Made by a program: the position numbers and the translations under genes | Origin: Smittium culicis | Lineage: Eukaryota > Kickxellomycota > Harpellomycetes > Harpellales > Legeriomycetaceae | Length of the DNA stretch: 64,000 nt | Reading direction: 5' to 3' | Assembly (NCBI GenBank): GCA_001970855.1 | Contig: LSSN01000074.1 | Span: 1 to 64,000, forward strand | Part shown: in pieces, positions 48,068 through 59,480 of the stretch | How the letters are laid out: each line of letters opens with the position of its first letter | How positions within the stretch are numbered: the stretch's first letter is position 1 | The notes under the pieces: generated by a model | Databases searched by the model: none | The model's input: only the letters and a program-made list of their open reading frames with translations | What the model was told of the DNA's origin: nothing

Positions 48068-49009
48068 ATGAATGCGCCAGAAAGATTCGAAATGTTCGTT
48101 TTGCCCGATGGGGTAAAAAAGTAAGCCAAATTGTATTATATAAATTAGATATACCAAAAAGCTAAGCTAGCATACGCTCAAACCAAAGTTCCTTAAAATA
48201 AACAATTCATCGATTTTTCCTTCTTAAATACGATTCTTCTTATTTTTTTTAAAGATTCATATTTTGTATCCATCATAAAGGATAGAGATGATACCCGATC
48301 CTAAAATACCAAATTGCATGAGCTTTGACATCAAAATGGAAGATCACTCAATAGGAAATGCGATAAGATAGTAAGATTTTTTAATTCTCTTCTGCTACAT
48401 CCAATACCTACATTTTAGTTCTTTAAAAAAATGTATTTATACAATAAGGATTGAATTGATGTAATATTGTACTTGAATTTGAAATTAAAATATTGACTAG
48501 TAAGCTACTCGAAAACAAAAATGTAATTTTTTCAGCGTATCATATGCCACATCCTCTCGAGTATCATGTAATTATTCGCGTTCAAACAAATGGAAATATC
48601 AAACCTTTGGAAGCCTTCCAAGAATCAATCAATTTGCTTATTCTCGAGTATGACAATCTGAAAAATAAATTCGATGTAATAGATATTTTTTTTTCTTAAT
48701 CCAAAATACATTTATTGTTTTCACTAAAAAAAAAATATGCGATGATAACATATTACTTGTCAAGACATTGCTTTTGCAGTTTATGTCTAATTATTACTGG
48801 TACTAATTTTATTTTCTTTTAATTAGATCGAAATATCGAGATTTAGATCAATGGCAGGAGAAGTTACTGGCGTCACAAACTTTGGCGAGTTCGGTGTGGG
48901 CAATAATATGATGGCTGGCGATAATTCCGGTGCTGGTGGTGCCGGTGGGATGTACAGCCAAATGGACAGCACTTCTGGCATGCATGAAGAGCATGACACT
49001 GACTTTTAA
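48068..49009 (+). CDS. RPB11: RNA polymerase II subunit RPB11
   Basis: Four exons, 48068-48120, 48281-48370, 48501-48675 and 48827-49009, give 166 residues. The start MNAPERFEMFVLPDGVKK is diagnostic. Exon 2 carries the dimerisation-helix motif MEDHSIGNAIR (DHTLGN in most species); exon 3 reads LLENKNVIFSAYHMPHPLEY then VIIRVQTNG. The protein pairs with RPB3 in the Pol II core, like bacterial alpha subunits. The last exon adds a Gly/Met/Asp-rich tail (about 48 residues, NFGEFGVGNNMMAGDNSGAG) beyond the usual ~115-120 length. Exon 4 is joined in phase 0 and ends in TAA; the alternative frame of this exon also begins open but stops earlier. Intron 1 ends AAAG, a weak acceptor, but phase and conservation support it. 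Confidence 0.92.
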
Positions 49010-49420
49010 AATTATTTGTAGAAATTTACTCAGCTTTATAACCAGTTTTCATTCTAAAAAATATATATTTACTTAATTTTCTTTTTCATTGGTGTTTTAT
49101 GCCTTTTTTTTTTTATTGTGTACATGTGCTTTCTTGCTACAGTTATAGCATAGTTGAACTTGTTTTAAAAACAAAAATTGATATATACCTTATTAATTTA
49201 GCACCAACTCTTTATTATTTCTATATAGCATGCAAAATGCCCAAAAAAAAAAAATTAAACCCTGTATACTTGTAAAACAATGGTTTAGATAAAAACTTGT
49301 ATTCAATATTAATCTTAAGTATATAATATGGATGCAAACCCTTAAATTAGTAATTAACAGCAATGTTTTATTTATTTTTACTTTAATCTTGAAGTATATA
49401 GTATTATGTAAATGTTGCTA
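49010..49420. other. Intergenic region between convergent genes
   Basis: A/T-rich spacer holding the 3' ends of RPB11 and the UBX gene. No other feature is seen. Confidence 0.5.
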
Positions 49421-50992
49421 TTATTCGTCTCCTTCATCTTCAGACGACTCATCGTCGTCGTCATTGTTAGATTCAGCCATCAGTAAGGCGCTAGGGTACA
49501 TGTTGACCCTTTGCAGGCATTCTCTGATAGTTTCTTGGCTTGGCTCAAACTCGGACCTTGGATAGGGAACAACTAAATTAAAGTCGTATTCGTGTTTGTA
49601 GTTTTTAATGGATTCAGGCATGGCAGGAAACTTCCCGGAATTTTGGTTTTGCATAAAGTTGGGAAAATCAGAATAGAAATCAGAAATATCTTCTTCAGTC
49701 AGTTTAGTTGTTTCAACGTACATGTAAACTGTTTCTATCGAATCGGAGCCATTGAATTTGCGCTTGATTCGCGATCCATCTTCGAGTCGAATAGACAAAA
49801 CGCAAACGCCATCGCTGGGCGATCCAACTGGTTCATCGATGTTGAAAACAGTGTTTTTAGTGAAAACTCTCCAATCTCGTTTTTGCTTGTTAAGGAGTAG
49901 TTTATTCTCTTTGCGCTTGGCTTTTTCTTCCAGTTTGGCGGCCTTTAATCGCTCTTTTTCGCGCAATTCCATCTCTCTGATTCTGTCGCGTTCAAGTGAG
50001 GCATGGTAGTCCAGGTCTTGCTGCTCACGTAATGTGCGTGCGCGTGCTCTCTCTTCTTGTTCACGGCGTGCATTTTGGAGGATGCGGCTGTGTCGCTCGA
50101 TATTTCTGTTGATGAAGTCGTAAACAAACCCTATATCATTTTCAGGATTAGCAGGCAAACCATCCAAACGCGAGACTACAGACAGTTTAAAGCTGTTAGT
50201 TTCAGTGTCGAATTTTGGCGCTAGAATAGCGATGAAAGGCATGTCGCCGGCCATTAGAGTTTGGGCGACGTGTAGACCGCTGATTTCTAGAACACTGTTA
50301 AAGTAGACTAGAGTATTAGTGTCGTTTATATAGTTAATCAGCTCGGGGTTCGATAATACAGGGATTAACCTTTTAGCGTCGTCTTTTAGCTCAGAAACAA
50401 GGATCACAATTAAAGCTTGGAAGTTTCTTTTTGACACTTGGAGAGCTTCGCCATAATCTCCATTGAAAAAAGACAAGTTATTTGAAGGGTTTAGGTTCAA
50501 AAGCCATTCTTTTGCACTGTTTTGGGGACTAATTGGGGTAGCCTCTGGCAAATTATTAGGACCATCAAAACTGGAGCTGTTTCGAATCTGAGAATATTCA
50601 GTTTCTGATGAATGGCCAGAGTTTTTGTTCAAATTGACTACTTTTACTAAAAGCATTGAGTACGAAGAATTAGATATCGTATTTTAAAATTTTAGTATTA
50701 AGGATTAGAATAGATAAAGTAAATTACTGATAGTACTGAAAGAGGCTCTGGTAATCGCAATGACGAGATAAATGGGCCAAAACAACAGTGGCAATAAAGA
50801 AAACCCAGGCTCAATAGAAGTAGAGATCACATTACTACTGCCATCTATATTATTCTGACCAGGGCTAGTTTGGCTGTCTTGAGAATTTCTGTTAGAGCTA
50901 GAACTTGATTCGTCTACAGGCCTAGCTGATGAGTCAGTAACTCTGGGAGAATCTGGTTTACCTGCTTCATTGTTTAAATTATCGCTATCCAT
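49421..50992 (-). CDS. UBX-domain protein, FAF2/UBXD8 (Ubx2/Ubx3) type
   Basis: Two exons on the minus strand, 50992-50728 and 50646-49421, with an 81-nt intron splitting an isoleucine codon; 496 residues. The N-terminal ~60 residues are Ser/Asn-rich. Residues 64-88 (FSLLPLLFWPIYLVIAITRA) form a membrane hairpin or helix, as in FAF2. A thioredoxin-like UAS domain spans about 125-240, a highly charged coiled coil (RREQEERARARTLREQQDL) about 280-350, and a UBX domain about 355-470 with VLSIRLEDGSRIKRKFNGSD and the PYPR loop that stands in for FPR. The tail is acidic. Family members sit in the ER or lipid-droplet membrane and recruit Cdc48/p97 for ER-associated degradation. No UBA domain is evident at the N-terminus. 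Confidence 0.9.
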
Positions 50993-52311
50993 TCTCTTTT
51001 TGTCAAAGTTGATGAAGTAATATAAGCTGTGTATTTGAAAATTGAAGCTTTTGTGAGCGTAATTATTTTTGAGAGCAATCTTTTTTACAGAAATTAGTAC
51101 AGGCGAAATATATGTTATTCTAGGCGGTAAACTAAATCAGAACGTTTCGATTCTTAAACGAATATACTACTAGTTACTAAATACTGAATATTCTTTGAGC
51201 AGGTAGTATATTGCTGATACAGTCAGAAATAAGTAACTATAAGTTATTTTTTACAGATGGTTGAATAACTCTTTGGGTAAGTATTCAGTAGTTATATATT
51301 TTTGTGGGATAAACGTTGAAGTTAAAGACACTTCAATACCTGCGATTTCTGCTCCTTTTTGGTTTTTTTTACCAAATTACTATAAACTTTACAACTTTAA
51401 TTAATTGCTTGCAATTTCTTCAATTTCTTTCCAGCCAACAACATTTATTTATTTCCAACTTTCATCATATGTGAGACTTATTGGTCTAATAATTATTATT
51501 GCTTGCTTTATTTAGCCAATAATACTACTATAGTTTCATAATCTGTCATGACTACGACTATCTATTCGCATTATTGTTAGGGCTTAGCTAAGTATACTCC
51601 AATAATTTTTTATCAAGTTTTTATTCTATCCAATAATTACCTTCAATGTTTGGCAAACAAAATTTGGCTGTATACTAAGTAACTTTTAGCTGAAACTTGA
51701 AAATGGATTCGCAACCAAGCAAACATTTGAGTTAAACTTTTAATAGAAACTAATCTAAACTAACTTGGTGTGTGGGCTACAATCAAATACAAGCATCTAT
51801 AAAAATATTCTGACGAAAGTTAATGTCCTCTATATACAGCTATGATTGTTTATTAAGACCTACAACATTAATGCTCGTTAAAATATTTTCAAGATAAATT
51901 TGAGGATAATAGAATTTACAACTTTTAGTTTTTGGATTAATTAAGAGAAAATATATATATAAAAATTCTTTAATTTCATGCAGTTGGGTTAATACTAACA
52001 GTATCCCGATTTTAAATGGTCAGAAATCAATCGGGTATGCTATAATTATTCTAAATTTTGGAATAAACATTGGAGTTAAAATGTATATGTATATTTACTT
52101 ATAAAACAAAATTTTGAAAATTAGGAGAAAGTGATAGCAGGAAATATCATAGGGAATTGGAATTGTTAACAAGTGTAGTGTTAGGAATTAAAGTGTTCTT
52201 GCTGATTTATATAATGTAAATGGGTTAAGATTTCGGAGATTATGGATTAGGGAAAGGGTAACGGAAAGGTGAGGTAGATAGACTGAAGCAATATTGTATT
52301 AAACGCACAGA
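50993..52311. other. Intergenic region between two minus-strand genes
   Basis: About 1.3 kb of AT-rich DNA: the promoter of the UBX gene at the left and the 3' end of the FHA-RING gene at the right. No supported gene. GGGAAAGGGTAAC at about 52251 resembles the TTAA-element terminus by chance or as a scrap. Confidence 0.45.
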
Positions 52312-53651
52312 CTAGTTTTGCGGGAAAGACTCATTGTTATCTACTTCTATTGGTGTTGAATTGTGTGACATGTTGGGGTCTGAGGTCAAAGGTATGCTCT
52401 GGACAGGGGTTATATTTAAATCGACTCTATTAGCATCCTCCATTTGCCCAGGTTCAGAAATAATATGCTCGGATTCATCTTGCATATTTACATCAACTTC
52501 AGCATCATTAACTTGGTTGGAAGAAGTTTGTAAAATTTCAGAAACCCCTGTTTGTGTTCTCGTTAAAGGGCCGGGGGTAGCATCATCAGTGAAATTAGTA
52601 GCTTCGTTAGCTACGACATTTGTTGATACCATTTGTACCTCATCTATAGCCCTGTTTTCTTCTATTAGCCTACTTTCGCTGCCCAATACATCAACTATCT
52701 GCCTTTCATTAACATCCCGTGTTTGATCAAATACAATGCCTGAAGCTGAGCGCGACTCAAGGTTACCTTCATCTTGTGGCGTGGGCTCTATTGCGCTCCT
52801 TATTGCAGGAATTACGCTCCGCATTTCTGCGCGGATTTCTTCAAGTTCATTATCATCTATTTGTACGCTAGCTTCTAAATCGGCATAAGTGCGGCACAGT
52901 GGGCAATTGAATCCCGTGCTAGTAAATATAAGAGGTTTGATGCACTTGAAATGGAAGCAGTGGGAGCAAGGCGCTACAAATAAAGCTTGGAAAGCCATCA
53001 TAGAGTATAAACAAATGCAGCATTCGCTTTCATCTTTTTTTGAAGAATCAACTGCGTAGTATGAGTTTGTGATGTTTTTCATTATTTGCTCTCTAAAATT
53101 AATAAAGTATGATTTTTTTAAATTATAAGGGAACGAAAAATGTGATTTGAATATGAGAAAGATTAATAGATAAAAATTTACCTGAATGGGTTTTGTTTTG
53201 TGTACTGCCATTTGCGATTAATTTCTAGTCTAATCTTAACGCACTTATAAATGTCAATATTACCTCCTTGGTAATCCACACCAAGCTGGAGTATGTCACC
53301 GTCCTTTAGAGCATATGGTCTACTTTCGACACCAGGTGGAGCTAATCGCATATGGTTAAGAAAAGTCCCTGAAGAGCTTTTAGTATCACGTAAAAAGAAT
53401 TCGCCATTTTCAGTCCAAATTTCGGCATGACTTCTGCTTACGACCTTGCTTTTGAAAGCTACGCGGGTTTGCTGCTGGCTAAACTTTTCTGTAAATCTTC
53501 CTACTTTAAGTACCAAGCTCTCTGGGACATCCCTATCTATTACATCAAAATACAAGCAATTCCTGACATCTACGATGTGGGGTACTATTCTTATGTGAGG
53601 TACGGATTCTTGTGTGACAGGAATTTCCGGAGTAGATTCAGATTGTTCCAT
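52312..53651 (-). CDS. FHA-RING ubiquitin ligase, Dma1/Dma2 type
   Basis: Two exons, 53651-53182 and 53092-52312, with an 89-nt intron (GTAAAT..TTTTAG) splitting an arginine codon; 416 residues. The FHA domain is at about 45-145: VGR, SRSHAEI (72-78) and SSSGTFLN (92-99), the phosphothreonine-binding core. A RING finger follows at about 182-226: CICL, PCSHCFHFKC, FNCPLC. FHA followed by RING is the layout of yeast Dma1/Dma2 and fission yeast Dma1, which ubiquitinate phosphorylated targets in the spindle-position and septation checkpoints. A Glu/Asp/Ser-rich tail of about 190 residues after the RING is longer than in those proteins and looks disordered. The minus-strand ATG lying in the intron is not used. 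Confidence 0.92.
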
Positions 53652-54399
53652 TGTGTAATGTAATGTTAAAAATCAAATCTGTGAAAATACTTTTGTGTCG
53701 GAAGATTATACTGTGGAGCAAGAGATGGTTAAAGGATTGTCGGTTTATTGAAGATCAAAGTCTCTATTAGACTCAGAAGGGGGAATAGTAAATACTATAA
53801 AGTAAGAGCGACAGATGATGAATACGGAAAATGCGTAAATCCACAAAGATAGGTTCAGGAAGTAAAAATATTGGGAGGAGAAAATAATTATGCAATAAAA
53901 GTAAGTATAATAAGTATATAAAGTGGCAAAAATGGATAATATTATTCTTAAAGATGGGCGTCAGATAGAAATCTGTGGTCTTTAATAAAGGAAAGCGACT
54001 TGGGAGAATCTAAAAATAAAAGATGTGTAAGAACTCGAATTAGTTAAAGAGAGATGTTGGGAAGTAGAAAGGCGTAGTGAGTATCTGCTCTTAGTGGACT
54101 CGTCTAAATTGCCGTTGTTTGCATTTATTCTGAAGAGTAAGTCCAAAGCAAGAAATGAATGCCAGCTATTTGGCATTATTAAATTCAGTAACTTTGATCA
54201 ACTCATATCAACACAATCGCCTCCTATTGGCCAATTTCCGGAATGTAGAAATTTCCTTCCACCCTTAAAGGCAAAAACTTTGCCAAACTGAACTCAGAGC
54301 TTCAGCTATCAGATTTTGCTCCCAACTAAACTCTGGATTTCAGATACGAGACTTCGCCCATAACTAGCCAAAACCCACACGACTTGCCTAATTAAACCT

Positions 54400-54432
54400 C
54401 CTCGCTAAATAAAACACGCTTAAACAGCGAGG
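54400..54432. other. Stem-loop CCTCGCT / AGCGAGG
   Basis: A perfect 7-bp GC-rich stem with a 19-nt loop in otherwise AT-rich DNA; role unknown. Confidence 0.35.
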
Positions 54433-55091
54433 CTTTGTGCTATATACCTCTATGCATATTTTTGCAATATACAGGGCTTTTTCCTCGAGTTCCAGTAAAA
54501 ATAACCATCATACTCACCACCACTGCAATAATCAGGCTGGGCAAGCCTTTCTAAAATATATACTCGTTTAAAGCTCGAATTAAGCTGTACTAGTATTTGT
54601 CGCTTATTTAACCATCAAAACTCGATGCTACAAACACTTGAGCTTCGCAATATTTATCAGATTCAAATCACAGTTGAGGCTTTAAATCATTACCCTATCA
54701 GCCCATACAATTCCTTTTTTTTAAAAAAAAAAAATAGCGTTCTTAGCTCAAAAAGCGAGCTTAAATTTTAAATTATACTTGTTAGAAAAATATATCTTGC
54801 TTTGTTTCCATTCCACCAAACCACCCACTTCATTAGCAAATGCCAGAAATTATGTGCTTAAGTTTACCGCTGGAAAAAAAAAATACTATAAGTGAAATCT
54901 AATTTAAAAGAAACTCCTCATATCGTGACCTTATTCTCCACATTCTCATAAAGTTCAAACACTGGCTGAATTCAAATAGCCTCGCTTTTTTTCCTTTCCT
55001 TTAAAGCTCTGCATGTTGGTGTTGAGAAGGAATGACCAATCTATTTGTGCTATTTATGTACGCTAATTATTCATCGGTCCAAACTAAAAAT

Positions 55092-55092
55092 A

Positions 55093-55125
<33 letters not shown>
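55092..55125. repeat. AAT microsatellite
   Basis: Eleven or so consecutive AAT triplets. Confidence 0.95.
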
Positions 55126-55126
<1 letters not shown>

Positions 55127-56952
55127 TACCTTTACCCTCCCCCCATTCTATTTTAATATTTTTCTTTACTTTTTTGTAATATTTGTTCCTCGCATCTAAT
55201 AAAAAAGTATAAAAAATGTATTAGAAAACCCCAACTCCATTCGCCAATCTTTTTTTTTTTCCACTTAGATAATGCCAAGTAAAATATTATTAAAAATATT
55301 TTATTTCAGCTCCCAATATGAATCCAGCAAAAAAAAAGGCTTTTTTTTTTACCATAGCTAGAAGTATAGTTTTCATTTAAAATTTACAGGGACTATCACA
55401 AGTCGTCAAAAATTCATAATTGGCGTGCCTCTTTTTCCATATCGCGAATACTCTTTCCATCATTGTTTAGCACTTAACTTCATTTACATACTATCTTGGC
55501 GTTTAAGAAGCAGGCCAATTCATAGTCGAAAGAAACTGCATATTCCAATAGTCTTGAAATTACTAGTAAAGCCTTAACCCTGACTTATTACTTCAGTTGG
55601 TTTTTCTTTAGGCAAAAAAAATATCAATACTTAATGAAATGAGTCATAAAAGAATACACTAAATAATAACGAACAGCTGACATTTCTAAGTTCGGGGATG
55701 ATTAAAATTGATACAAAACTTTCACTGCCAGAGTAGAACCTAAAAATACATTAAAAAATTATCCTCTTTTTTATAAGCCGCATATAGTCCTTTGATCGTT
55801 TATTTAACCCCTTGATTATTTATTTAAAAAAATAAAACATCCTCTTCAATAAATTTCACCACAGAGAAAACTAAATCCTAGTTTTTCAGTAAAAATATTA
55901 TCGCATAATAGTCTATATTAGTTTCTAATTTCGATATTCCTTCTTTATCGGTAAAATTTCCAACTCCTTTATCTTATAAGATTCAATGCGCCCAATTCCA
56001 AGCGTTTTTTTTATTAATTTTCATAGCAAATATATGATAAAAATCTAATACTATTATATTAGCTTTAAATTTAAGTTTAAAGTTGCTTAAGCTTATATAC
56101 ATATACATCATTTAAATAGAATATTGATGAATCTCATCATACTATTCTAGCTTAAATAATAAGCACTCCTGTTTAAAGCTTTAAAAACTATTCTAATTTT
56201 TTTTCTTTTAAACTTGAAATTTAATTATTAAGATATTCTCGAAATTATATAAGGGATTGCTTAGTATTCAACTACAAATTATATTAAACTGAAAAAATGA
56301 ATTTGATTTTATAAGTAGTGATAATTGCAATATAATATTTAAGTTAGATTAGTACACTTTATGTAATAAAATCGACATAATAAACATCAAATATAAATAA
56401 TTTCATCTATGAATCTCATTAATTATGTAACGATATATTATTTTGTCATTATAAATAGCACAAGTTAGTTAATATATACTCCAACATAACAAAATATTTA
56501 TCAAAATTAAATAAAATAAACTAAAATATTTTTGGCTCCTAATAACCAATTTTCCAAGTACATCCTCTTAAATAATGCTTGATACATAAAAATTAATATG
56601 ATATTGTTAACAAAGAGATCGTTTTGAAACAGCTTATTATTAGCGCTCTAGGAATCTTAAAACAGCTTGTAAAATTCGCTTAGATTTAAAGACATTATTA
56701 TTTTCTATGTATTTATTTGCTAAATAAAACATGATATACATCGAGAAATAGTGGTAATAAATTTTTTTTGATTTAAACTACATATACTATAGGTTTATGC
56801 TGCATCCAGAGTCTCTAAAACATTTAAATTTGCTTAAATTTTCAAAAATAGAATAAAATAAAATAAATCCCCCTCTTTTATAGAAATATAGCACTCTCAA
56901 ACCCTCCATAGTAATTAATTTTCCCTTGTCTATAATTATCAACATGCTTTAA

Positions 56953-57139
56953 CCCTTTCACGGGTGATAGACTATTTTTGACCCACCAGATTAACCAACT
57001 GTGTTCAATAAAAATATTTTAATTCCGGGGCTTTAAGAATTATTGGTTTACTGTATAAAAACAGCAAATAGTTAATTTCATTATAAATCATTAACGAATC
57101 ATAAAATTGATTTTTCAAAGAGTGCTGAACGGGAAAGGG
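56953..57139 (+). mobile_element. TTAA-flanked short inverted-repeat transposon, copy 4
   Basis: Flanked on both sides by intact TTAA (56949-56952 and 57140-57143). Ends are CCCTTTCACGGGTGATAGAC and GAGTGCTGAACGGGAAAGGG; 187 bp. The interior follows copy 3 (TATTTTTGA, ATAAATCATTAACG, CATAAAATTGATTTTT). Confidence 0.78.
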
Positions 57140-57143
57140 TTAA

Positions 57144-58994
57144 TACATATATTTCATTAATTTTAAATATTGCCTACTCTTTCTATAGTTATAATTAGAT
57201 AAGGTCTTAATAGAAAAGGCAGTAAATGTTTACATCTAGAAAAAAAAGTGCCAATAATTATAAATTATGGGTATATCATAATTAAATAGAATTATGGGAG
57301 TTATCGAGGTATGAGGTATGATTAAAAAATAAATTACTCAAAGCCTGGGTTTAACAAAGTAATAAACGCTGACTCTTCGAGATAATATAGAAGAGGGTTT
57401 TTTGTTTGATATAGAGATTTTATTATATATATTTAAAAGTATTGAAAAGCAGTTTTCATTTTTTTGACTAGTTTGAATTTAATTTGTATCTTTATTCTTT
57501 TACGCTAAATAAAAAATTTTTATTACCAACTATAAAGGCTTAATACTGCATGAATTTAATTGACTGATGATAGTCGGTCTAACTTAATTTTAGTATCTGT
57601 ATCAATGATTAAATTCATTCTTTTAAATCAGATGATATCAAAATGAATACTCCAAACTTCCAAAGTTTGAATCTATGCATTTTATTATTTAATTTTTCCT
57701 CTTTTTTCACTCTTTGATCAAACAAAAAAAAATTTTTTATTATAATATATAGATAACTATTGATATTTTTTCGTTTCTAATAGTGTACCAATATTTAAAT
57801 TTATTTATTTAATAGACCCCTTCGATTTTTTTCTTCTGAGTTTGAAATTCTTATAGTGTTTCTTCATTTACTTTTAATTTTTTTTAAAAAAAAAAATAAA
57901 AACAAACAAACAAAAATTTTACTTTATAAAAAAACTTTTAGGCTCTTAATATTATTTTTACGATTTATATTTAATCTCTTAAAGATTTTAAATATAATAC
58001 TTCAAACTTGATTTTTAGAATTTTAAAAATTTTTCAAAAATTATAAAAATACTAATTGAGTCAAAAATTTTTAAAAAAAAAAATTCAGTCTACCTAATTC
58101 TAAGCTTTTCGGCTATTATTACAGCTGACTTTAATTATCTCATTCTTTTTCGTTAATAGCATATTTTTGGCAAATACTATCATAAAATAATAAGATATCT
58201 TCACTTACAGACTTTTTTTATAGATATTTATAAATTAATTTAAATTATAAATCTAATATATATCTTGTTCAAGTTTAATAGCAGAGTACAATTTATTTCT
58301 TATAGGTTACTTTCAAAGCTTCCTTGATCTTTTTTATTATATAAATTTATTTATTGATCAAATTAAATTTTATAATCCAAATAATAATATTAAGATATTT
58401 TTATGAATTTCAGATACAATTAAAATTAATTTAGTTTTTGATTTGATCTATTTATTGCCTATATATCCCAAATAAATAAAATTAATCTAGAAGACTCTGA
58501 ACGAAAAGATATTTTATATTTATATTAATATTTGGAGCGTTAGAAAAGCAAATTTTTTTTGGATTTTCTCCTTCAATTTCGAAAATAATTCTCTATAAAA
58601 CTGAAATATCATTTAAATTTCTAATTACTATTTATAAAACTTTATAACTATTTATACATATAGGTTTTTCTGTTTATTACTTACAGTGTTATATTGAAAT
58701 AAATTAAGGCTATAGAAATACCAATAAAAAATATTTAAAAAATATTTTTTAACATGCTTGCCTCCACCAATCTAGCAGCTGATTAATTACTGAGCATTTG
58801 AAAAACTGCTTAAATAGTTCTCTTCATAAAGAATCACTTATTAATTTTTTCCATAATGTGATCAATTATGATTATTTCACAATTAAATAAACAAATTCAT
58901 ATTACTTTAAAGATCTTATAATATAATTAGCTAGCCATGTTGAAAAGGTATTTAATTTCAGAATTAATATAGCACTTTAAAGTGAATTTTATAG
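57144..58994. other. Gene-free AT-rich stretch
   Basis: Extremely AT-rich with homopolymer runs and no recognisable feature. Confidence 0.55.
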
Positions 58995-59480
58995 GTAATT
59001 ATATACGATGATGAGAATTATTAAGTACTACCATTTTATTTTTTAATTCTAAACTGAAAATTAAAAACTAATAAATAAGCACAATGTAATTAACTAATAA
59101 AAAATGCGTGTTATAAAATGTAAACTGTATATTTATGATATCTTCATGATCATTCAGTGAATTTAAATTAAAACAGGTATGCGGGACTTAATATATCTCA
59201 TCTACTCGTATAATACATGTTATAATTCAATCTAAAAATCTTTCTTAATTTAAGATCATACTTCTGAGATGAAATACACTAATTTAATAAAATTTGTGCA
59301 TCAATTTAGTCAATCTGTTAGAAAAATTTCTTGTGAATCGAAAATATATATCAAAGATTGAATAGCTCGACCAGAAATCATGCGAGACTATTTCATCTTC
59401 TGGTATCATCTAGCTAGCCGCTAGAGCTTCCCCAATAGCATTTTCATTCGGCATGATTGTATCAGCTTGGTTGCTTTTAA
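58995..59480 (-). mobile_element. 3' end of a second, minus-strand DIRS element
   Basis: Bases 59010-59075 (ATTAAGTACTACC, then CTGAAAATTAAAAACTAATA) match the left-end repeat at 14004-14056. Bases 59185-59280 resemble the internal complementary region (ACTTAATATATCTCATCT with an inverted partner at 59264-59280). Further right, the minus strand reads IGEALAAS, a stop, then MIPEDEIVSHDFWSSYSIFD (59340-59430), the conserved end of DIRS tyrosine recombinases. The order terminal repeat, complementary region, recombinase end is as expected for an element pointing left. The body further right is too decayed to follow. Confidence 0.6.

Larger units (their letters stand above)
53652..56948. other. 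Gene-free interval; less AT-rich part at 54.0-54.9 kb
   Basis: No frame is supported. Bases about 54180-54900 are noticeably richer in C and G than the flanks and include CTATTGGCCAATTTCCGGAA (54226-54245), which holds a CCAAT box in both orientations. It may be a promoter or a non-coding transcript. The remainder is AT-rich with long A or T runs. Confidence 0.4.

Noticed and set aside
52245..52263. GGGAAAGGGTAAC as another TTAA-element end
   Set aside because: The motif lacks TTAA and there is no element body on either side.
54094..54291. Plus-strand 65-codon frame with an ATG
   Set aside because: No domain, no splice context, and it overlaps a minus-strand frame of equal quality.
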